Shown: piece by piece, positions 4,989 through 7,108 of the stretch
Layout: each line of letters begins with the position of its first letter
How positions within the stretch are numbered: the first letter of the stretch is position 1
Assembly: GCA_028288385.1 (NCBI GenBank)
Contig: JAQBNX010000291.1
Location: forward strand, 1 to 7,108
Direction of reading: 5' to 3'
Length of the DNA: 7,108 nt
Source of the DNA: Spirosoma sp.
GTDB lineage: Bacteria; Bacteroidota; Bacteroidia; Cytophagales; Spirosomataceae
Notes under the pieces: model-generated
Database searches by the model: none
Told to the model about the DNA's origin: nothing
The model's input: only the letters and a program-made list of their open reading frames with translations
Position numbers and translations under genes: made by a program

Positions 4989-7108
4989 CTAATTTTTCAG
5001 CGTCGGTAATTGAATGACAAACTCGCTGCCTTCTCCAGCTTGGCTTTTTACGAGCAATGACCCACCATGGCCCTTAGTGACAATATCATAACTCAGCGAT
5101 AAGCCTAAGCCCGTACCCTGGCCCGTAGGTTTGGTAGTGAAGAAAGGCTGAAAAACTTTGGTTATGACCATCTCAGGAATGCCTGTACCATTATCCCCTA
5201 CCCGAATTTCAGCATGCCCATTGACCTGAGCCGTATTAACCGTTATGGTGGGTTGATAGCCTGGAGGGGCTTTTTTCTGTTTTTCCTGCACGGCGTAAAA
5301 GGCGTTGTTATAAAGGTTGAGCAATACCCGCCCAATCTCCTGCGGCATTACCTCCATTGCATCCAGATTCGGGGCAAAGTCCGTTACCAATGTACAGTTG
5401 AAATTGTTGTCTTTAGCTCGCTGGCCGTGGTATGCAATCTTGAGGTATTCATCCGCCAGCGTATTAAGATCGGTAGAGCGTTTCTCACCCGTGCCAGTGC
5501 GGGTGTGTTCTGACATACCTCGCACAATGGCAGAAGCCCTGCCACCGTGGTGGGTAATCTTCTCAAGATTCTTTTTCAAATCACTCAGCAGGTCGGCTTC
5601 CAGTGCAGGGTCGCGTTCGGGTTTTTGCTGTTCTTCTTCGAGTTCGCTCACTAACTCAGCGGACACCTCTGAGAAATTCTTGACAAAATTGAGCGGATTT
5701 TGAATCTCGTGGGCAATGCCAACGGTCAACTCGCCCAGTGACGCCATCTTTTCCTTTTGAATGAGCTGATCCTGCGTAGCCCGCAGTTGTTCGAGCGTTT
5801 TTTGCAACCCCTCTTTCTGGTGGTTCAATTCATTGGTGCGCTGATTTACCTTTTCTTCTAGTACAACGTTCTGCTCCTCAACCAGTTGCTTGTTGGCTTC
5901 GGTCAGTCGAAGTTGCTCCCGAACAGCCTGCTCCTGGTTGCGTTTCAGGAGGTTTACTTTATAAGTCAGGGCCAGCGTGAACAAAATAATTTCAATACCA
6001 GAGCCAATGTGAATGCTGTTATAGGTGAGGAACGAGTGCGGTAAGCGGCCGAACGAATACATCAGAAAAACATAGATAGACGCAAAAAATATCAGGTTAC
6101 CAATCGCGTAAAACAACGCTGGCCGAAAACCCCGACGGTATATAATGATAGCCGCTAAGATGCTGAATACACCTTCCACAATGGTTATCAATGGAACAAT
6201 GTCAATTTGTTGGCCTGTAGTTTGCTCATTACTAACCGACAGAATATCAATTAGGGTGCCCACCGCATAGAGTACGAATATGCCAATGCTGATTTTGTAA
6301 AACAGGGCTGCCTGTTGACGTAATCGTAAAAACGCTATCGTAAAGAGAATATGCGTCATTCCGGTAATACCAGCCAGCACCATCGCATACCGCTCTATGG
6401 CCGGATTTGACGGCCATAAAAACTCGTTGGTATGCCCTCTAAAGAGCGCCAGTTGTAGCCCTATAAAAATAACCCAGATAGCATACAGAAGCGTATCTTT
6501 TTCCTGAAGCCGAAAATACAGGATCAGGCTATAGACAATGATAATCAGGATGAACCCATAGTAGAGTCCATAGAACAGGTCTGACAGGTGCAGGGCTTCC
6601 AGCAGATTAACTGTTGATCGGCAAAAGATGGGCAATGCAGTGGTATATACGCCCTCTATATACACGTAGCATAGGCGTGTCTGGCCCTTCCCAACCCCTA
6701 TTGGACATAAGGCATTACTTTTCAGAAACGAATACCTTGTTTCTGGCTGGAGCATACCAAGCCGGTGGGTATCCATGACCTGATTATTGGCCACTTCATA
6801 GATCGACATGTGTTCAGTACCGGCATAAACAAAATGCAGAAAAAGTGCATCCGTCGTTTCGTTTGTTATGGTAAACCGCAGCCAGTAGCCGTATCGTCGA
6901 TCCCGGGGTTTGATGAGTTTATTTTGGGTTGGTACAAACCGATATTCAGCCGGTTTTTGAAGGAGCTGATCAATAGAAACCCGGCCAGCGGGTACTTCGA
7001 GCAGCTCGCTGAAGTTAAAAAGGTTAACGGCCTGGGTTCTCTCCTTAATGATAATGGGCGTAGCAGCCAGCGACAGGCTGAGTATATTGCTAACTAATAG
7101 CAGTACGT
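4989..7108 (-). CDS. 7TMR-DISM sensor histidine kinase, 5' end truncated by window edge
   Basis: This is a membrane receptor histidine kinase. The frame is open to the right edge, giving 705 visible residues; the start codon is missing. Visible residues 1-15 (VLLLVSNILSLSLAA) look like the end of a signal peptide, so only a few codons are lost. Residues about 20-165 resemble the extracellular 7TMR-DISMED2 domain (RRYGYWLRFTITNETTDALF near 80-100). Seven membrane helices follow at about 177-197, 207-222, 240-260, 270-290, 304-323, 330-350 and 363-382, then a coiled coil (about 384-454). The kinase core has the H box GELTVGIAHEIQNPLNFV with phospho-acceptor H466, the N box LLNLYNNAFYAV (595-606), G1 VGDNGTGIP (636-644), the F box VFQPFFTTKP and G2 GQGTGLGLS (662-670). 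There is no receiver domain, so phosphate must pass to a separate regulator not seen here. An ATG at 6807-6809 is internal and would cut the sensor domain. Its ligand is unknown. Confidence 0.93.
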   Translation of the reverse strand, partial: VLLLVSNILSLSLAATPIIIKERTQAVNLFNFSELLEVPAGRVSIDQLLQKPAEYRFVPTQNKLIKPRDRRYGYWLRFTITNETTDALFLHFVYAGTEHMSIYEVANNQVMDTHRLGMLQPETRYSFLKSNALCPIGVGKGQTRLCYVYIEGVYTTALPIFCRSTVNLLEALHLSDLFYGLYYGFILIIIVYSLILYFRLQEKDTLLYAIWVIFIGLQLALFRGHTNEFLWPSNPAIERYAMVLAGITGMTHILFTIAFLRLRQQAALFYKISIGIFVLYAVGTLIDILSVSNEQTTGQQIDIVPLITIVEGVFSILAAIIIYRRGFRPALFYAIGNLIFFASIYVFLMYSFGRLPHSFLTYNSIHIGSGIEIILFTLALTYKVNLLKRNQEQAVREQLRLTEANKQLVEEQNVVLEEKVNQRTNELNHQKEGLQKTLEQLRATQDQLIQKEKMASLGELTVGIAHEIQNPLNFVKNFSEVSAELVSELEEEQQKPERDPALEADLLSDLKKNLEKITHHGGRASAIVRGMSEHTRTGTGEKRSTDLNTLADEYLKIAYHGQRAKDNNFNCTLVTDFAPNLDAMEVMPQEIGRVLLNLYNNAFYAVQEKQKKAPPGYQPTITVNTAQVNGHAEIRVGDNGTGIPEMVITKVFQPFFTTKPTGQGTGLGLSLSYDIVTKGHGGSLLVKSQAGEGSEFVIQLPTLKN

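Noticed and set aside
5214..5703. Overlapping ORFs on both strands inside the histidine kinase core
   Set aside because: They are shadows of the kinase H-box to ATP-binding region, where the kinase frame carries all expected motifs.
1..7108. A defence, CRISPR, toxin-antitoxin or mobile system
   Set aside because: All sizeable frames are explained by ordinary envelope, chaperone and signalling families. No transposase, integrase, repeat array or nuclease motif was seen.

Overview
The window looks like chromosomal DNA of a Bacteroidota bacterium, most likely a Cytophagales member of the Spirosoma type. This is inferred from protein style, not from a marker gene. The signs are a 7TMR-DISM histidine kinase with the H-box HEIQNPLNFV, a secreted S9B (DPP-IV-like) peptidase, a stand-alone long GroES-like protein beside a DUF4174 protein, TAnnTTTG-type -7 promoter boxes, and few clear Shine-Dalgarno sequences. 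Base composition looks balanced throughout, and I saw no obvious foreign island, IS element, CRISPR array, tRNA or rRNA.

Layout from left to right. The 5' part of a minus-strand S9B peptidase gene (1-412) runs off the left edge. Upstream of it on the same strand is lgt (547-1389), the lipoprotein diacylglyceryl transferase. A 95-bp divergent spacer with a good -7 box for lgt separates it from the plus-strand yidD (1485-1697), the small membrane-insertion factor. Two further plus-strand genes follow, 19 nt apart and probably cotranscribed: a GroES/Cpn10-like protein (1797-2174) and an exported DUF4174 protein (2194-2646). A perfect 13-bp inverted repeat lies in the 58-bp gap where this block meets the next gene head to head at their 3' ends. 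That gene is a minus-strand secreted sialate O-acetylesterase-like enzyme (2705-4714). After a 274-bp spacer comes a minus-strand hybrid-membrane sensor histidine kinase, whose frame stays open to the right edge (4989 to beyond 7108).

Functionally this is mostly envelope and periplasm biology: lipoprotein maturation (Lgt), membrane protein insertion (YidD), secreted peptidase, secreted carbohydrate esterase, and a receptor kinase whose extracellular domain belongs to a family proposed to bind carbohydrate-like ligands. The grouping may be ordinary gene order rather than a pathway. I do not see a convincing undescribed system. The points most worth a second look are the histidine kinase N-terminus, which has no in-frame ATG before the window edge; the enlarged GroES-like protein paired with DUF4174; the inverted repeat between the convergent genes; and the odd N-terminus of the peptidase gene. 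No gap between genes exceeds 300 bp.
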